This document shows, in pieces, positions 6,832-7,832 of a stretch of 7,832 nucleotides of DNA (the first letter of the stretch is position 1; every line of letters begins with the position of its first letter). The DNA is from an uncultured Flavihumibacter sp. (lineage in GTDB: Bacteria; Bacteroidota; Bacteroidia; Chitinophagales; Chitinophagaceae): the NCBI GenBank assembly GCA_946481605.1, contig CAMLPA010000142.1, positions 1 to 7,832 of the forward strand, given 5' to 3'. The translations under genes were made by a program, and so were the position numbers. The notes under the pieces are model-generated. The model was given only the letters and a program-made list of their open reading frames with translations, had not been told where the DNA came from and did not search any database.

Positions 6832-7832
6832 GCGGGTTGTTGAAGTGGTTTGGAAAGCACATCACTGATTTTTACCGGCATGCCAGTGCGCAATGATTTT
6901 TCCATTGCCTGCAATACCGCAATAGTGCCGATACCCTCCTCCAGGTTGGGATAGGCCGTTTTTCCATTCTCCAGACATTCCGCAAAATATTCCAGGTAAT
7001 TCTGGTACTCTCCCGCATGGTGACTTTTCCCTTCAAAACGGAAATAGTGTTTCAGTTTATGCTCCCAGGTAATGATCCGTTCTTCGCCTTTTTTATCTGT
7101 AATAGCATACCGCAGGTCCATATAATCCGCCTGGCTGCATCCTTCCGATCCGCGCAGAATGCAACTCATTTCACTGTCGCGGGTAACGGGCTGAACCGGG
7201 CTACTGTACACACCGCTCACCCTAGCAATCCTTCCATCCGCGGCCTTGAAGATGAAGTGCATGGTATCTTCATTTTTTAATCCCCCGTTTTTACCGTTCG
7301 GACTCAGCATGCCGTACCCCATCACCTCCACGATATCTGGCAGATACCAGCGTACCAGGTCCACCGGATGGCTCAACCCGCCGAACAACCATCTGAATGA
7401 CGTCTCCAACGACCAGCCCTTGCCCAGGAACCAGCGATGGTCTGCGTGGTAATAAGCTTCAACGGTTACCAACTCACCAATTTCTCCGGCAGCGAAGTCG
7501 GCACGCTGCCGTTTCATCGGTTCGAAGAAACGGGAACTCTGTCCAACGAATACATGTTTACCAGACCTCTTTTGCGTTTCCAGCAAAGCTTCGGCTTCCG
7601 AAAGATCATTCAACAACGGTTTTGTGCAAACAACATGCTTGCCCGCTTCCAGGGCCTGCATGATATGCCTTGCGTGCAAATGATCGGGCGTATAAATAGC
7701 AATCACCTCAATTCCAGGATCGTTCAGTAAATCATCGTATTGCAGCGTATAGGTTTTGAAACCAAATTCCGCACACCGTTGTTGGCAAAGCGCTTCATTT
7801 CTGTCACAGATATTCACCAGCTTCCACAACGG
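6828..7832 (-). CDS. Gfo/Idh/MocA-family NAD(P)-dependent oxidoreductase, 5' end missing
   Basis: The frame is open to the right edge, so the true start and the first Rossmann strand with the GxGxxG motif are outside; about 334 residues are visible. The visible part begins at the second Rossmann strand (KLVNICDRN, with the Asp that commonly contacts the cofactor ribose). It continues with AIYTPDHLHARH and AGKHVVCTKPL, where the Lys encoded at 7620-7622 is the conserved catalytic-site lysine of the family's EKP motif; here the Glu is Thr. The C-terminal alpha/beta domain carries SHPVDLVRW, with the His at 7368-7370 and the following Asp fitting the usual catalytic His region. Such enzymes oxidise or reduce sugars, inositols or amino-sugars, generally in the cytoplasm. 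It lies first among the visible genes and shares an ATGA overlap with the symporter. The reaction is unknown; sugar C1 or C3 oxidation are possibilities. Whether it has a Tat or other export signal cannot be seen. The in-frame TTG at 7829 is not a credible start. Confidence 0.88.
   Translation of the reverse strand, partial: PLWKLVNICDRNEALCQQRCAEFGFKTYTLQYDDLLNDPGIEVIAIYTPDHLHARHIMQALEAGKHVVCTKPLLNDLSEAEALLETQKRSGKHVFVGQSSRFFEPMKRQRADFAAGEIGELVTVEAYYHADHRWFLGKGWSLETSFRWLFGGLSHPVDLVRWYLPDIVEVMGYGMLSPNGKNGGLKNEDTMHFIFKAADGRIARVSGVYSSPVQPVTRDSEMSCILRGSEGCSQADYMDLRYAITDKKGEERIITWEHKLKHYFRFEGKSHHAGEYQNYLEYFAECLENGKTAYPNLEEGIGTIAVLQAMEKSLRTGMPVKISDVLSKPLQQPA

Noticed and set aside
6828..7832. Oxidoreductase as a GH109-type glycosidase
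   Set aside because: GH109 shares the Gfo/Idh/MocA fold, but no GH109-specific motif could be recognised, and the N terminus that could show a Tat signal is missing; left as a general family member.

Overview
The window looks like part of a carbohydrate-degradation operon from a member of the Bacteroidetes, perhaps a soil or plant-associated Chitinophagaceae-type genome (the family-level guess is weak). The reasons are the protein families present, starts that lack Shine-Dalgarno motifs, near-even GC by eye, and secreted enzymes whose predicted signal-peptidase sites are followed directly by Gln. All five genes lie on the minus strand, so the transcript reads from high to low coordinates. There is essentially no non-coding DNA: junctions are a 4-base overlap, a 3-base gap, a 27-base gap and an 8-base overlap. 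No stretch over 300 bases lacks a gene. I saw no RNA gene, mobile element, CRISPR array, terminator or internal promoter.

In transcript order the genes are: (1) a Gfo/Idh/MocA-type NAD(P)-dependent oxidoreductase, 5' end cut by the window edge (6828-7832); (2) a 524-residue sodium:solute symporter of the SSS/SGLT family (5257-6831); (3) a 728-residue secreted alpha-L-rhamnosidase-like protein of the GH78 type with a KRDR...WSGD active-site motif (3067-5253); (4) a second secreted GH78 protein, 928 residues, multi-domain, with a DCPHRERLGW motif (253-3039); (5) the first 86 residues of a secreted GH127 (DUF1680) protein, the beta-L-arabinofuranosidase family, cut by the left edge (1-260).

The likely joint role is this: the periplasmic GH78 and GH127 enzymes release L-rhamnose and an L-arabinofuranose-like sugar from a plant glycan or glycoside (pectin rhamnogalacturonan, arabinan-bearing glycoprotein or a rhamnosylated secondary metabolite). 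The symporter carries a released sugar across the inner membrane with Na+, and the oxidoreductase acts on the sugar in the cytoplasm. The enzyme families are clear; the substrate and the oxidoreductase reaction are inference. No SusC/SusD pair, regulator or rhamnose catabolic gene is visible, though both ends of the operon lie outside the window. I found no clearly new system. The most unusual points are the oxidoreductase in this context, the differing catalytic motifs of the two GH78 enzymes, and the Gly in the symporter's Na2 region.
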